Source: Sphingobacterium sp. GVS05A (GTDB taxonomy: Bacteria > Bacteroidota > Bacteroidia > Sphingobacteriales > Sphingobacteriaceae). From it: a stretch of 64,000 nucleotides of DNA. The stretch is taken from contig NZ_JAHXYR010000002.1 of the NCBI RefSeq assembly GCF_019969845.1, forward strand, positions 620,001 to 684,000, read 5' to 3'. The notes below the pieces were generated by a model that ran no database searches, was not told the DNA's origin, and saw only the letters and a list, made by a program, of their open reading frames with translations. How positions within the stretch are numbered: the stretch's first letter is position 1; each line of letters starts with the position of its first letter. Positions 34,050-44,600 of this stretch are shown one piece after another. Position numbers and translations under genes: made by a program.

Positions 34050-35489
34050 ATGACTCCAATGAAAAATCCACTTTTAATTAACAGAGCTTATATAAACGGA
34101 AAATTTATCACATCAAAAAAAACGTTTGATGTTGTCAACCCCGCAACTGGAAAGACAATTGCAGCATTACCGGATCTGACAGTAGCAGATTGCACAAAAG
34201 CCATACAGGCGGCTGATAAAGCTTGGAGAAGCTGGAAAAACACAACAATTTCGGAACGATGTCTTATTGTTCGCAATTGGTATAATCTTATTCAACAAAA
34301 TAAAGACCTGCTTGCTGAAATTATGACACTTGAGAGTGGAAAACCGCTCAATGAGTCGAAAGTAGAAGTAGATTACGGGAATTCATTTGTTGAGTGGTTT
34401 TCCGAAGAGGGGAAGAGAGCCTATGGGGAAACGATTCCCGCTCAGAAAAAAGGGGTAAGAATGATGACAATCCGACAAGGTGTCGGAGTCGTTGCGGCAA
34501 TTACGCCCTGGAATTTCCCTTTGGCCATGATCACCAGAAAGGTCGCTCCGGCACTTGTAACAGGTTGTACAGTAGTCCTCAAACCAGCATCCCAAACACC
34601 TTTATCTGCAATCGCATTGGTTAAACTAGCCGAAGAGGCAGGCCTGCCAAAAGGCGTCTTCAACGTCATTACGGGAAAGGACAGCGCTGGTATCGGAAAG
34701 GAACTTGCTACAAATGATCTTGTACGTAAACTTTCTTTTACAGGTTCTACTGAGGTCGGTAGGACATTGATCGAACAATCAGCCTCAAACATTAAGAAAG
34801 TCTCCATGGAACTCGGCGGAAATGCTCCCTTCCTTGTATTTAATGACGCAGATATTGACGCCGCAGTGGAAGGTGCTATTGCTGGTAAGTTCCGAAACTC
34901 CGGACAAACTTGCGTTTCTATCAACCGCTTCTTAGTCCAAGAAGACGTCTACGATGAATTCGCTACAAAACTCGCTCTTGCTGTACGTCAATTAAAGGTA
35001 GGCAATGGACTCGACAAAGGTGTTCAGGTAGGGCCATTGATCAATGCCAAAGGTTTAGAAAAAGTGCTGCATCATGTTCAAGATGCTTTGAATCATGGGG
35101 CGGAATTGGCAGCTGGTGGACATGTGATCAAAGGTCTGTTTTTCCAACCTACAGTCCTTACCAATATTCCGAAAGAGGCACTGATATTTCACGAAGAAAC
35201 TTTTGGCCCAGTCTGCGCATTGTTTAGTTTTAAAACAGAAGAAGATGGTATAGCCATGGCCAATCACACTGAATTTGGCCTTGCCTCTTATTTCTACAGT
35301 ACCAATATCAATCGTTGCTTTCGTGTGGCGGAACAACTTGAGGCAGGTATGGTAGGTGTTAACACAGGATTAATATCGAATGCTGCAGCTCCTTTTGGTG
35401 GGGTAAAACAATCTGGCGTCGGTCGTGAAGGATCAAAACATGGACTCGATGAATACATGGAATTGAAGTATATCTGTTTCGCGGAATAG
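34050..35489 (+). CDS. gabD: NAD(P)-dependent succinate-semialdehyde dehydrogenase-like
   Basis: The protein of about 479 residues is an aldehyde dehydrogenase of the GabD group: ITPWNFPLAMITRK (cofactor-binding), VSMELGGNAPF with the general-base Glu, NSGQTCVSINRF with the nucleophilic Cys, and GGVKQSGVGREG near the end. ATG 34050 gives the normal family length; a TTG at 33909 would prepend 47 unrelated residues across the palindromes. It oxidises succinate semialdehyde or a related semialdehyde. The class III aminotransferase at 1.6 kb is too far away to imply a GABA operon. Confidence 0.85.
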   Translation: MTPMKNPLLINRAYINGKFITSKKTFDVVNPATGKTIAALPDLTVADCTKAIQAADKAWRSWKNTTISERCLIVRNWYNLIQQNKDLLAEIMTLESGKPLNESKVEVDYGNSFVEWFSEEGKRAYGETIPAQKKGVRMMTIRQGVGVVAAITPWNFPLAMITRKVAPALVTGCTVVLKPASQTPLSAIALVKLAEEAGLPKGVFNVITGKDSAGIGKELATNDLVRKLSFTGSTEVGRTLIEQSASNIKKVSMELGGNAPFLVFNDADIDAAVEGAIAGKFRNSGQTCVSINRFLVQEDVYDEFATKLALAVRQLKVGNGLDKGVQVGPLINAKGLEKVLHHVQDALNHGAELAAGGHVIKGLFFQPTVLTNIPKEALIFHEETFGPVCALFSFKTEEDGIAMANHTEFGLASYFYSTNINRCFRVAEQLEAGMVGVNTGLISNAAAPFGGVKQSGVGREGSKHGLDEYMELKYICFAE

Positions 35490-35519
35490 ATACGATATAG
35501 CTGAGGTTACATTTTACTG

Positions 35520-35574
35520 AAATAGGCTATTTGCACTATACAACCATTGTTGGTATGACACAAATAGCCTATTT
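35520..35574. terminator. Bidirectional long hairpin terminator
   Basis: AAATAGGCTATTTG (35520-35533) and CAAATAGCCTATTT (35561-35574) are perfect 14-bp arms. The loop contains a second, imperfect stem ATACAAC/GTTGGTAT. It separates converging genes. Confidence 0.7.
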
Positions 35575-35643
35575 ATACAGGTAATTCTTATTCTTAATCA
35601 CTCTTTCTTGGCAATGAAACCAAAAGATAAATTTCAACTGTAA

Positions 35644-36447
35644 CTAACGCTGCGTTTTAATAAATGCTGTCAATTTTTCCCGAGTTGAACTAAATGACAG
35701 TGCATCGCCCACCTTATCATAGTTCTCTTTATCCACACAGCTTGGATAAGCGTATTTAGCAAAAGCCAATTTGTTGTCGTCTCTTATAAATAATTCCATG
35801 AGGTCTATGATTTCGGAACTGCGCAATCGCCTATTTTTCAATTCCTGAGCCGCCACCTGCAAACGGTCCTGATCATTTTCTTTTTGATTGAGCAGATCAT
35901 TCAACTGGTTAGCGTCATTTTTATCCTGATAACCAGTATCGATCGGATCTTCCTGATTTTGATTATTATTACCTCTATCATTCTCAGACCGGCCATATCG
36001 CTCGTCATATTGTTGATCCCGATCGTACCTGTCTTCATTATAATCACCATTATTATAGTTGTCGCCATTGCGATAATTATCATTATATTGACCAACAGGA
36101 TTCATCGATTCCAAAACAATACCTCTATTTCCGCCACGGCTGCTTACTGAAAATACAACATTCATATATTGACCATTTTGGTCGACGAGCTGCACACCCC
36201 TCCCATTTAAAGTCCTCCGCTGTCTGTTTGCAAATACAATACGGAGATTATACCTCGGGTTTTGCAAATTCGGCACACGAATATCAGTCGAGGGCCTATT
36301 ATTGTACAAAACATTATTGATATAAAGAAAGAAGGGAACATCGGCCGAATAGATATTTAATGTTCCGCCGTAAGGTCTATAGCGTTGGGCAAATCCTCCA
36401 GTTGCGATAGCAAGCAACATGATCACAGTCAAAAGTCTCTTGTACAT
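35644..36447 (-). CDS. DUF4476 secreted protein with Asn/Asp-rich linker
   Basis: The protein of about 267 residues from ATG 36447 has a signal peptide (ending ATGGFAQ), a beta-rich domain (about 20-115), a low-complexity Asn/Asp/Tyr/Arg linker (about 120-165) and a C-terminal helical DUF4476 domain (LRSSEIIDLMELFIRDDNKL...AYPSCVD). The function is unknown. The family is common in Bacteroidota envelope proteomes. The stop is followed by a terminator shared with the aldehyde dehydrogenase gene. Confidence 0.82.
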   Translation of the reverse strand: MYKRLLTVIMLLAIATGGFAQRYRPYGGTLNIYSADVPFFLYINNVLYNNRPSTDIRVPNLQNPRYNLRIVFANRQRRTLNGRGVQLVDQNGQYMNVVFSVSSRGGNRGIVLESMNPVGQYNDNYRNGDNYNNGDYNEDRYDRDQQYDERYGRSENDRGNNNQNQEDPIDTGYQDKNDANQLNDLLNQKENDQDRLQVAAQELKNRRLRSSEIIDLMELFIRDDNKLAFAKYAYPSCVDKENYDKVGDALSFSSTREKLTAFIKTQR

Positions 36448-36503
36448 ATTCCTTTTCAATTTATAATCGTTCGACTATCGAGAATATAAAAGGATTAAGA
36501 AAA

Positions 36504-37064
36504 CTAAGAATTTAACGTTTTATCCGTATTGTTCTTATTTCTGATTTTTTTGTAGAGCTTCACAGCCATCATCAGGGAGATAGACAGTATTAAAAGTCCG
36601 AGGACACCAAATATCCAATTGAGAGCAGATTTTAATACGACTGTAAATACGATAGCAAATAATAAGACGGTCGCCAGCTCATTCCAAAGGCGCAATTTGG
36701 TCGAGGACCAAGTAGATGATTCCCCTTTTAATTGAAACATAATACGTTGGCAAGCAAAATGATAAAGGATCAGTCCCAATACAAAGGTGAGCTTGACATG
36801 CATCCAGCCCATGGTCAACAATCCCGGATTAATATACAGCATGACAAGAGCTGCTAGAATAGTGAGGTACATGGCTGGTGTTGTGATGATCCACCACAAT
36901 TTACCCTCCATCAGTATAAACTGTTTATGCAAAATCCCATACTCTTCCGCAGATTTTGATTTAGCTTCGGTATGGTAGATGAATAAACGAACGATGTAAA
37001 ATAATCCAGCCATCCAACAAACCACAAAGATAATATGAACTGCTTTTGCGTATAAATAGACCAT
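36504..37064 (-). CDS. hemJ: HemJ-type protoporphyrinogen oxidase
   Basis: The protein of about 186 residues from ATG 37064 begins MVYLYAKAVHIIFVVCWMAG with the conserved His, followed by FYIVRLFIYHTEA. It is a four- to five-helix membrane protein, and LRLWNELATVLLF is the other family block. HemJ converts protoporphyrinogen IX to protoporphyrin IX in the inner membrane. The start is fixed by a TATTTTTG box 5 nt upstream; the TTG start at 37094 lies upstream of that box. hemE, another haem gene, is 10 kb away. Confidence 0.87.
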   Translation of the reverse strand: MVYLYAKAVHIIFVVCWMAGLFYIVRLFIYHTEAKSKSAEEYGILHKQFILMEGKLWWIITTPAMYLTILAALVMLYINPGLLTMGWMHVKLTFVLGLILYHFACQRIMFQLKGESSTWSSTKLRLWNELATVLLFAIVFTVVLKSALNWIFGVLGLLILSISLMMAVKLYKKIRNKNNTDKTLNS

Positions 37065-37069
37065 AGGTA

Positions 37070-37077
37070 CAAAAATA
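37070..37077 (-). promoter_or_regulatory. -7 box TATTTTTG directly before hemJ
   Basis: TATTTTTG is a perfect TAnnTTTG box ending 5 nt before ATG 37064, so transcription should start at the start codon or within a base or two of it. Confidence 0.6.
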
Positions 37078-37201
37078 AGAAAAGTTAGGGGCAATCAATA
37101 AAGCTAGGCTTTAATTAGAAAAATCTTACATGCTGTATACAAAAGACAGAAATCCATCCCGATTACTTAATTTTAGTTTTCAATAATGCATGTTAAATAA
37201 A

Positions 37202-37252
37202 CAACGCTTCCAATCCGATATAGATAGTACACTTATCGGATTGGAAGCGTTG
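37202..37252 (-). terminator. Terminator of the SusCD-GH63 operon
   Basis: CAACGCTTCCAATCCGATA (37202-37220) and its perfect complement (37234-37252) form a 19-bp stem with a 13-nt loop, 14 nt past the last gene. The U-tract is weak. Confidence 0.7.
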
Positions 37253-37266
37253 GTATTTCAACTGAT

Positions 37267-39177
37267 CTATTTCTTTTGTGGAGAAGTTTTCAGTTCCTTA
37301 TATAACAGAAATAAATGGGCTGCAGACCAGCTAAAATGTGGTGCTTTGAGCCTTTTGCCTGTGTGCGCTTCATAGTTTTCATGAATTGGTCCATTACCAG
37401 ATAACCCTTCCAATCGCTCAAAGACTTGTTTGGTATACATATCCGCTTCCTGTTGATAACCGTATTTCCTTAAACCAGCAATTGCAAAATAGACTTGATC
37501 GAGCCAAATAGGCCCGCGCCAGTATCCTCTATCCATGAATTTGGTATTGTCTAAAGCCGCTGTAGGAAAAGGTACAAAGGAGGCAAATTTAGCCGTATCC
37601 TGCATCACACGAACCACAGCTTCAGCTTGTGGCACAGTAGCTAAACCTGTCCACAATGGCGACCAGCCTTCAGGCCCAAAACATGGAATAAGTGCTCCAT
37701 TCAGTTTGCGATCAAAATAATAACCGCGCTCCTGATCGAAGAAGTAATCCATGGCAAGGTATGATTCTTTTTTTTCCCTAAATGGTACTCCGAGCATTTC
37801 CGCAAAATGCATCAGATATTTTCGTTCCAGCTTAAGATAAGCACTGAGCTCCACAGATTCCTGATCCATGCTCCAGGCACCTTTTTCATTCAATAACATC
37901 TGGGTACTATCGTACCGAATAGCGTTGTCCATACCGCTTTCCCACTTCGCGGCTTCCAATGTTCCATCCGTAGCACCATACTCACAGATACCATTTTTAT
38001 TGTGATCCCGGTAGCGAAACCACCATTCATGGTACAAGACTAGTTTATCGTACATTTCCCGTACAAACGATAGGTCATGATCGGCTTCATAGATAGCATT
38101 TACCGCCCAGGCAGCTAATGGCGGTTTGGAATCACGGTAATTATTCTCGCGATGGTCCGTATAGATACAATCGGCAATCATCCCGACGCTATCTTGAAAG
38201 TCAAACATAGCGCGAATCTGATCTTTCGCCAAAGCGGGATCTATCTGCGCCAATGCAACGGCATGCTTCCATGAATCCCAGGCCCAAAATCCAACAAAAT
38301 AGTCAGCTACATGTGAAGGGACAACACCATCATGTTTTAATTCCTTTTTTGCACTCCGCCAATTGCTCATCAGGGTCATCATACTTTTCACCATAATGCG
38401 ATGTTCCTCCATGGAGAGTTCCGGACGAGTATTTGAGCTGATATAATTCGCCCAGCGTGCTGTATGTTGCACGCTCAAAGCCTTGCTTTGCTCAACAGCG
38501 GTTTTTGCCGCTATAAGTGCTTTTTCTAAGGTGATCGGGTTGGCATAATGGGTCAGGACAATCTCTGTATCAGCCTTTTCTAAATGGGCTTGATATTTCC
38601 CCTGATCAAAAGTTACTTTCACACCAGCTTCAAAAGATAGTAAAATAAGTTCTCCATTTGGAAGTTTAGACCACAGGGTATTACCTGCTAGTGTCCATTG
38701 TCCTTGATTGAGATTGCCATAGGTCCATAGTTCTTTTGATGATTTGTTTTTAATATGTAATATGGCTGTTGTTGATGAGACCAGTTTAAGAGTTTGCTCA
38801 ACTTCCATATCCTCTCCTCGCAAACGCATCCACAAGCGATCCGGATAATAACAACTGCTATCACGGCTCAGTAGATTTTTTTCTCGAGCCGGAGCTGTTC
38901 CAATCTGCAGCAATGCACTACTTAACCAATCGCGCGCATCCAGATCATAGGGGCCACAAAAACCTGTTACTGTCTTATTTTCATGAATGCCAAATCCGAC
39001 CCAGGCGCCGCGGTCGGTATAAAAGGGATTTGTTCGGCGAGTGGAACCTTCTGGTTGTTGCTCGACCCTTAACAATCCACCATAGCCATCCATTTTAGGA
39101 GACTTGACCGTATTGCATCCTATCAAAATCAAACAAAAACTAATTGTAACCCATAAGGTTTCGATCTTATTTTTCAT
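37267..39177 (-). CDS. GH63-like alpha-glucosidase lipoprotein
   Basis: The protein of about 636 residues has a lipoprotein signal (LILIGC). Its C-terminal (alpha/alpha)6 barrel carries GH63 markers: FVGFWAWDSWKHAVAL, KPPLAAWAVNAI, AAKWESGMDNAIRYD (general-acid Asp), RGYWRGPIWLDQVY and IHENYEAHTGK (base Glu). These correspond to the YgjK/glucosidase I family that cleaves alpha-glucosidic linkages. ATG 39177 overlaps the stop of the preceding lysO-like gene (ATGA). It is the last gene of the SusCD operon and probably acts on the imported or surface-bound glycan. Confidence 0.86.
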   Translation of the reverse strand: MKNKIETLWVTISFCLILIGCNTVKSPKMDGYGGLLRVEQQPEGSTRRTNPFYTDRGAWVGFGIHENKTVTGFCGPYDLDARDWLSSALLQIGTAPAREKNLLSRDSSCYYPDRLWMRLRGEDMEVEQTLKLVSSTTAILHIKNKSSKELWTYGNLNQGQWTLAGNTLWSKLPNGELILLSFEAGVKVTFDQGKYQAHLEKADTEIVLTHYANPITLEKALIAAKTAVEQSKALSVQHTARWANYISSNTRPELSMEEHRIMVKSMMTLMSNWRSAKKELKHDGVVPSHVADYFVGFWAWDSWKHAVALAQIDPALAKDQIRAMFDFQDSVGMIADCIYTDHRENNYRDSKPPLAAWAVNAIYEADHDLSFVREMYDKLVLYHEWWFRYRDHNKNGICEYGATDGTLEAAKWESGMDNAIRYDSTQMLLNEKGAWSMDQESVELSAYLKLERKYLMHFAEMLGVPFREKKESYLAMDYFFDQERGYYFDRKLNGALIPCFGPEGWSPLWTGLATVPQAEAVVRVMQDTAKFASFVPFPTAALDNTKFMDRGYWRGPIWLDQVYFAIAGLRKYGYQQEADMYTKQVFERLEGLSGNGPIHENYEAHTGKRLKAPHFSWSAAHLFLLYKELKTSPQKK

Positions 39178-39776
39178 AAATAACAAAAAAAAGTAACTAA
39201 AAAGGGTACACTGAGGTCAATCAATATACCATGGATGATCGCAACGAGAACATATTGTTTGCCGGAGTATTGTGTGATAATGGGTAATGCAGTATCCATA
39301 CTTGTGGCGCCCGCAACAGAAATCGGCGCCAATGGGCCAAACCATTTTCGAGTTAATGGAGCCATCAATAGCGCCAATAATTCACGCATCAAATTCGACA
39401 TCAACGCTATAGTTCCCAATGTGACACCCTTATATTGTGTAATAAAAATACTTGATAAAGAGTAGTAACCAAATCCAGATCCTACAGCCATGCTTTCAGC
39501 GGCATTCCAGTCGCGGATAAAGAAACTGACGATAAAGGTACCTAACAATGTTCCAACAATAGTCGCCAAGGGGACGAGCACGATGCTTAAATTAACTTTT
39601 CGTAGAGATATCAAGAGTTCCCTATCATAACCAATGGTAACCCCAACCAACAACATCAATGCATAGAGGACATAAGTATTCCATTCTTCTTTCAACAATT
39701 CGGCTGGAATAATTCCCTTGAAACCGACAAAAACACCCACGATAAAAAATGCGAGAATGATCAAACTACCTTTCAT
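39174..39776 (-). CDS. LysO-type transporter, C-terminal half protein
   Basis: The protein of about 200 residues from ATG 39776 has six or so hydrophobic helices. SGFGYYSLSSIFITQY and GATSMDTALPIITQYSG match the C-terminal half of LysO/YbjE (DUF340), an inner-membrane lysine exporter in E. coli. The start overlaps the end of the N-terminal-half gene by 11 nt and the end overlaps the GH63 gene by 4 nt. The two-gene form occurs in other Bacteroidota, so I treat it as a natural split rather than a frameshift. What it carries in this operon is unknown. Confidence 0.8.
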   Translation of the reverse strand: MKGSLIILAFFIVGVFVGFKGIIPAELLKEEWNTYVLYALMLLVGVTIGYDRELLISLRKVNLSIVLVPLATIVGTLLGTFIVSFFIRDWNAAESMAVGSGFGYYSLSSIFITQYKGVTLGTIALMSNLMRELLALLMAPLTRKWFGPLAPISVAGATSMDTALPIITQYSGKQYVLVAIIHGILIDLSVPFLVTFFCYL

Positions 39777-40041
39777 GTTTGCTAAAGAATAAACGATAAA
39801 CGAACCATGAGCAAAGAACACTTCCAGCGACTCCTGCCAATGTGATCAGTATAGCTTGCAATCCCAATGTATCAAGATTGTCTACTATTTTTGGATTTTG
39901 CCCGACCTCTCGTCCCAAAAGAAACAGTAAGGCAAATATGACCAATCGGACAAGAATACCTGTATGTTTAAGAATAGGAAAGGACCGAAGTCCTATCCCT
40001 ATTCCTACACCTAAAAGCATGACAAAAAAAACGGTAAACAT
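39766..40041 (-). CDS. LysO-type transporter, N-terminal half protein
   Basis: The 91-residue protein has three hydrophobic helices and matches the N-terminal part of LysO (GIGIGLRSFPI; LLFLLGREVGQNP). ATG 40041 lies 5 nt past the susD stop. It overlaps the C-terminal-half gene. Together the two would form one complete transporter of about 290 residues. Confidence 0.78.
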   Translation of the reverse strand: MFTVFFVMLLGVGIGIGLRSFPILKHTGILVRLVIFALLFLLGREVGQNPKIVDNLDTLGLQAILITLAGVAGSVLCSWFVYRLFFSKHER

Positions 40042-40046
40042 GCTCC

Positions 40047-41570
40047 TTAATTAATTTTATCATTTGACTTGATCTCCAATAATGGAACAGGGTAAAAGTT
40101 GTGCTTAGCCGGATCAAAACTATTCCGACCAATAGCTTGCAATGCTTCTTTCGCTTTCCCCCATCTTCTCATATCGTAGAATCGGGTATTTTCCAAGGCA
40201 AACTCCACGATACGCTCATGTTCGATACGTTTTTTGACTTCGGTAACAGACAAATTTAAAGGAAGTGCTGGCATATCTGCCCGCTGGCGTACCTGATTGA
40301 TCAAAGAGATGGCATCGGCAGGACGATTACGTTCATTTAAGGTTTCAGCCAATAACAGCAACACATCAGCATAACGCATCAATGGAAGATTGACTGCTGT
40401 GCGGGACTTATCCAAATCGGCTGCTGTTCGTGGTAAATACTTTCTGAAACTTGCCCGGTCAGATCCAGCTCCAAATATTTCATCGTAGGTAAAGCCATAA
40501 ACTCCCCCATTCTTCAAATCATTAAAATAAGGATCATTGCAGAACAAGGTCTGGTACATACGTGAGTCATAACGTCCTGTTGTAGCGATCTTACCCTCCT
40601 TTTTAAATTCGCTTAAGAGCATCTTGCTTGGTAAGATTTCATCCCAACCACCCAACTCTCCTACAGCGATCCACTTATGCAGTGCTGTGCGGTAACTCGC
40701 ACCATTAGCGGTATTATCAGTAAATTGAAGTTCAAAAATAGATTCTGCGCTATTTTTATTGGTGCCGTCAAACATAGACAGGAAATCTTTTTCCAGGTTA
40801 TATCCTGATATTGCTTTAAAGGCCTGTTCAGCTTTCCCGAGCAATTCTTCTTTCTTGGCCGTATTTTCATATGCTAATGTTAAATAGCTGTAGCCAAGGT
40901 AAGCATTCGCCGCCCCTCTGGTAGCTCGACCAATATTGGCTGCCTCCTGTTTCACAGGCAAATTGCCAACCGCAGCCTCCAGATCCCCGATAATAAAAGC
41001 CCACGCTTCCTCACGTGTAGATAAGGCCTTGTTAATCTTTCCTTCACTGGTGATATATTGATCGCGGACAACGATCTTTTCCCAGTTAAGCAATAGTTTC
41101 AAATGGTAATAGGCGCGCAAGAACTTTGCTTCGGCAATAATCTGATTTTTCTTATTTGCATCCATTTCAATCGGTGCGGTCTTCTCTATCACTTGATTTG
41201 CATAAGAAATACCGCGATATGCTTTACTCCAATAGGCCGTAAATTGACTATTACCATTGGTATAGGTAAAATTATAGAGTTCTACCCAAGTCTGATAGTT
41301 CAATGCATCGCTACCGATTTCACAAGCATCTTCACGATAAGCCTCGACCGGAAATTTTACCTCCGCAAATTCCCATACATCCGTTGCTGCTTCCAACTGC
41401 GAATAGGCAGCAGAAAGTCCAGACTCAGCATCCTCGGCATTACGCCAGAAGTTATCTGAAGTAAGTTTGTCCGGTGATGTTAAATCTAATTTATCGCTGC
41501 AGGACAATGTCGTGCTTAGCGCACAAGCGATACAAAGAATCCATTTATAATTTGTTCTATTCTTTTTCAT
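40047..41570 (-). CDS. RagB/SusD-family glycan-binding lipoprotein
   Basis: The 507-residue protein has a lipobox (STTLSC) and SusD helices: WRNAEDAESGLSAAYSQL near the N-terminus, AKFLRAYYHLKLLLNW, and C-terminal LPLMRYADVLLLLAETLNE and RIVEFALENTRFYDMRRW. It caps the partner SusC channel on the cell surface and captures the glycan. The spacing of 41 nt behind SusC is typical. The glycan is not readable from sequence. Confidence 0.93.
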   Translation of the reverse strand: MKKNRTNYKWILCIACALSTTLSCSDKLDLTSPDKLTSDNFWRNAEDAESGLSAAYSQLEAATDVWEFAEVKFPVEAYREDACEIGSDALNYQTWVELYNFTYTNGNSQFTAYWSKAYRGISYANQVIEKTAPIEMDANKKNQIIAEAKFLRAYYHLKLLLNWEKIVVRDQYITSEGKINKALSTREEAWAFIIGDLEAAVGNLPVKQEAANIGRATRGAANAYLGYSYLTLAYENTAKKEELLGKAEQAFKAISGYNLEKDFLSMFDGTNKNSAESIFELQFTDNTANGASYRTALHKWIAVGELGGWDEILPSKMLLSEFKKEGKIATTGRYDSRMYQTLFCNDPYFNDLKNGGVYGFTYDEIFGAGSDRASFRKYLPRTAADLDKSRTAVNLPLMRYADVLLLLAETLNERNRPADAISLINQVRQRADMPALPLNLSVTEVKKRIEHERIVEFALENTRFYDMRRWGKAKEALQAIGRNSFDPAKHNFYPVPLLEIKSNDKIN

Positions 41571-41611
41571 CTTCTAGTTTCTTTAATTATGATACAATAA
41601 ATACCCAAGTC

Positions 41612-44600
41612 TTAAAATGTAAATTGAACTCCAAAGGAATAGGACTTGGTAAATGGAAAAATATAACGGTCTACCCCTGTATTCAACACGCTGGATTTAT
41701 TGTTAACTCCAGATGGTGCAAACTCAGGATCAATTCCCTTGTATTTTGTCCAGGTATATATATTCTGTCCACTGATATAAAACCGTAGATTTTCTGAACG
41801 GATCGCATGCAATAGATTTTTAGGCAAAGTATACCCGATCTGTAGCTGACGTAGTCTAATAAAGTTACCCGATTCCAAAAAGCGTGTGGACTCACGGCTG
41901 TTTCCATTTGGATCTTGTAATACAGCTCGCGGAACATCGGTATCCCGGTTGTTTTCGGTCCATGCATTTAACGTACTGCTCAAAAAGTTGGATCCAGAAC
42001 TCATGGCTTCAAAAAAGTAGCGATTCCCATTATAGAGTTTATGGCCCCAGCCACTTCCAATCAATGCCGAAAAATCAAAGCCTTTGTAAGAAGCACCAAG
42101 ATTCAAACCTACTTCCAATTTAGGAATTCCTGTACCACTGTATTTCTTGTCTTCATCATCAATCACACCATTACCATCGACATCGACAAAACGGATATCG
42201 CCCGGCTTGGCATTATCTTGTAGTAATTCACCCTCCTTATTGACATGTTTGTTCACCTCCTCCATGCTCTGAAAGATACCATCGGTTTGGTAAAGGAAGA
42301 ATCCTCCAATCGGATATCCTACACGAGTCTGATTCGGAAAATGTTCGGTATCGAATTTTAGGCCATTTCCCAAAAGAATCTGGTCTTCATTAGCGAGGCT
42401 GACGACCTTATTTTTGAGAGTTGAAAGATTTAAGCCGATATCGTATTGAAACTCATTTTTCCGATTTGCATACTTGAGTTCAAGCTCAAAACCCGAGTTT
42501 CGGATCTTTCCGACATTTAATGTCGGATCTTCCAAACCCGCAGATGGAGCAACTTTCTTAGTGATCAAAAGATCATTGGTGGTCTTGATAAAGTAATTTA
42601 CCGAACCTCTTAATACATTATTGAATAGACCAAAGTCTGCACCTATGTTTTTAGATTCCGTCGTCTCCCAGCTCAGCAGTCTATTCTCTAGTCCCATTGC
42701 AATACTACCGGGCCACGGATTGCCACTTCCGCGTACATATCCCATGTATAAATTATTGTAGGTGCTGATCAATGCTTGGTGGTCGTAGTACCCCAAAGCG
42801 ACCTCATTTCCGAGCTTCCCCCAGCTTCCTCTTAATTTCAGATTCGACACAAAAGATTCTTTCGAGAAGAATGATTCCTCATCGATCTTCCAACCCAATG
42901 CTATTGAAGGAAAACTTCCATATCGACTATCCTTTCCAAATTTAGATGAACCATCACGACGTAAGGTCAACTGTACGAGGTAACGATCGGCATAAGAGTA
43001 ATTGACACGACCAAAGATAGACATGCGGTTATAGTCATACTTAGAACCATCCGCGGAGAATGTTCCACCTTGTCCCGAACTGATCGTCATGAAATTGGGA
43101 TCCAAAAATCCCTCGGCACTTTCCTTGCTCATCAGTTTACCATTCTCAACCGAGTATACGATCTTCTTTCCTTCAACACCTACATTATTCCAATTGGATT
43201 CCTGCATATTCAACGAACTACCCAAAAGCGCATTTAAGCTATGTTTTCCAAATTCTGTTTTATAGTTCAGGAGATTATCAAAGACCTGTTCCTGCCAATA
43301 GCTGCGTCCCTCCCAATAAAAAGGAAATTCATACGGGTTCTTTTCATCCGAGGCGAATGGAGGATAATGGTAATAATTTTGTGTATTGATTGCATTGAAT
43401 GCATAACTTGTTTTAAAGGTTAAGCCTTTCATGATATCTACACTAACAAAAGCATTTCCGGCGAAATCTTGCTTTTTTGTCCAGCTTGTTTTATAATGTT
43501 CGTCGGCAATCACATTGACATTATTGGGAATACCGCCCCAATTTGTCAAACCAAAACCACCTTTTTCCGTCGAGTCATACACCGGTACCAAAGGCGAAAT
43601 CATATACGCCTCTTTTAGACTAAAATTGGGGCCATGGTATTTGGAATTTGTATAGGCCATATTCCCTTCCACGGTGAAGATATTCTTCTTGGTTCCCAAT
43701 TTCATACGGACATTTTCCTTTTTGAAATCGTTCGCGATAACAACACCTTTGTCATTACTTAAGTTCGCAGACAGGGAATAGCGGGTATTGTCTTGTCCGC
43801 CCCTGATAGCAACGCTATTCGCTGTGGAAAGCCCTGTACGGAATACCTCCTCTTGCCAATCGGTATTATTGGTACGAGGCTTGTTGATATAGTCGGGGAG
43901 TTTGACTGGCGTCGTAGCGTACTTATTGTATTCCTCATACATTTGACGATGCACTTTTACATAACCGTCAGCGTCGAGCACTTTTAATCGATTAGACGTT
44001 TCTGTTACATTCGTAAAGCTGTTGATGTCTACAAGAATTTTTCCAGCTTTACCGGCTTTAGTTGTGACGATAACAACACCATTGGCAGCCACAGATCCAT
44101 ATATTGCGGCAGCGGCACCATCTTTGAGTACCTCCATGCTCTCTATATCATTGGGGTTGACATTACTGATTGTACCGGGGAAACCATCTATGATATACAG
44201 TGGTTCATTACTGCCGAAGGTATTGACCCCACGGATCTTGACCTGCACTCCTGCTCCTGCAATACCACTATTTTTCTGCACATTGACACCAGCAGCCACC
44301 CCTTGTAATGCCTCAGCAGGGTTTGTTGTTGCACGTTTTGCCAGATCCTTTGTGCTAATACTTGCTATTGCACCCGTGACATCAGACTTCTTTAAAGTGC
44401 CATATCCGATCACAACAACCTCATCAAGTTCTCTATTTCCGCTATTTAAGGTGATATCGACATCTTTTCCCGCCTGTACATTAATTTGTTGGTTTTGGTA
44501 CCCCACATAGCTAACCTGAAGTAAGTCCTTCGCATTGACTTCTAGAGAAAAAGCGCCTGAAAGATCTGTAGCGACGGTTTTCCCACTGCCCGAAGCATGT

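Noticed and set aside
39174..40041. LysO pair as one frameshifted pseudogene
   Set aside because: Both halves have good starts, the overlap is a short coupling overlap, and two-gene LysO forms are known in Bacteroidota. A sequencing error cannot be fully excluded.
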